Source of the DNA: DATBLE01 sp046734415
Lineage (GTDB): Bacteria; Actinomycetota; Thermoleophilia; Gaiellales; Gaiellaceae
Reading direction: 5' to 3'
NCBI GenBank assembly: GCA_046734415.1
Contig: JBKPRD010000135.1
Span: 1 to 13,316, forward strand
DNA: 13,316 nucleotides
The notes under the pieces are model-generated. The model ran no database searches. It was not told where the DNA came from and saw only the letters and a program-made list of their open reading frames with translations. Position numbers and translations under genes: made by a program. Positions 13,035-13,316 of this stretch are shown piece after piece; the first letter of the stretch is position 1, and each line of letters opens with the position of its first letter.

Positions 13035-13316
13035 GGCTGTCTCCCGAGCCGGTCGAGGTCGCGGAGGACCGGCGTCCGCTCGATCAGCTCGCCGAGCGAG
13101 CGTACTTCACCGAAGAGGTTGAGCCCGGCCAACGCCCCGATCGCCAGCCATCTGCTCCGCCCCGCGAGACGATCCACGGAATTCAAGCCTAGCAGAGCGC
13201 CCAGCGCGTTCGACCCCGCATCTCCCAGCATCGCCATCTCCTGGAGATCGTACGGAGCGAGTATGACAGCGGGCAGTATTGTTGTCCGTAGAGGCAACGC
13301 AGCGAGCATGTAGGCC
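13031..13316 (-). CDS. MraY/WecA-like glycosyl-phosphotransferase, C-terminal part only
   Basis: The C-terminal 95 residues of a membrane protein whose start lies beyond the right edge; the frame is open to base 13316. The segment MLGDAGSNALGALLGL carries the D-x-G-S motif of the polyprenyl-phosphate N-acetylhexosamine-1-phosphate transferase family (MraY FMGDTGS, WecA FMGDAGS), here near the active-site aspartate. A further hydrophobic helix follows (WLAIGALAGLNLFGEV), then a cytoplasmic tail, SLGELIERTPVLRDLDRLGR, of a kind I recall at the end of MraY-like proteins in related phyla. It probably moves a sugar phosphate to a lipid carrier for wall or surface polymer synthesis; the exact sugar is unknown. 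The stop TGA (13033-13031) overlaps the pyrG CTG. About a third of the codons nearest the edge end in A or T, more than in the neighbours. The ATG at 13309 is internal, not the start. Confidence 0.8.
   Translation of the reverse strand, partial: AYMLAALPLRTTILPAVILAPYDLQEMAMLGDAGSNALGALLGLNSVDRLAGRSRWLAIGALAGLNLFGEVRSLGELIERTPVLRDLDRLGRQP
13041..13045 (-). promoter_or_regulatory. Ribosome binding site that fixes the pyrG CTG start
   Basis: GGGAG on the minus strand, 6 bases (ACAGCC) before the CTG of pyrG. Spacing and match to the anti-Shine-Dalgarno are good. It lies inside the last codons of the upstream gene, as is normal for coupled genes. Confidence 0.6.

Noticed and set aside
1..13316. 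Defence system, CRISPR, mobile element or biosynthetic cluster
   Set aside because: Looked for repeats, transposase or integrase motifs, nuclease/ATPase cassettes, and NRPS/PKS signatures; none seen. The content is housekeeping.

Overview
This is a dense, GC-rich stretch (by eye roughly 70% G+C, with G or C at nearly all third codon positions). It carries bacterial housekeeping genes almost end to end. The gene set and style (DUF3866, a WCGYC mycoredoxin-type relic, GTGA-coupled genes, candidate leaderless starts) suggest an actinobacterium, perhaps a deep branch such as Thermoleophilia. That placement is inference; no rRNA or other marker lies in the window.

Layout from left to right. A truncated + strand gene (1-471) runs tail to tail, with an 11-base overlap, into a long series of minus-strand genes. 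Read in the direction of transcription (right to left), that series falls into four blocks. (A) The 3' end of an MraY/WecA-like phosphotransferase, then pyrG (CTP synthase). (B) An M20 peptidase, a DUF3866 protein, a NUDIX hydrolase and ald (alanine dehydrogenase), all overlapping. (C) deoB (phosphopentomutase), a SAM methyltransferase, pdp (pyrimidine-nucleoside phosphorylase) and mutM (formamidopyrimidine-DNA glycosylase). (D) recO, a GNAT acetyltransferase, a DHA2-type MFS transporter and a small membrane-anchored hypothetical protein. Between B and C a 48-codon + strand membrane-protein gene is wedged in: 20 bases from the deoB start and sharing a CTAG stop with ald.

How the genes fit together. 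Pdp releases (deoxy)ribose-1-phosphate from pyrimidine nucleosides and DeoB converts it to the 5-phosphate. An ADP-ribose-type NUDIX enzyme also yields ribose-5-phosphate, and PyrG makes CTP, so nucleotide and pentose-phosphate metabolism is the common thread. MutM and RecO add DNA repair. The methyltransferase, DUF3866 and the small membrane protein have no assigned role.

Points of most interest: pyrG can only start at a CTG codon, so a default gene caller would lose its P-loop; the transporter has a second plausible CTG start; a decayed mycoredoxin N-terminus sits between recO and mutM; three block-leading genes have a TANNNT box 6-7 bases before the start codon; and a perfect 24-base palindrome lies in the pyrG-M20 gap. 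I see no tRNA, rRNA, CRISPR array, insertion sequence, phage gene or convincing intrinsic terminator. No gene-free stretch exceeds about 130 bases.
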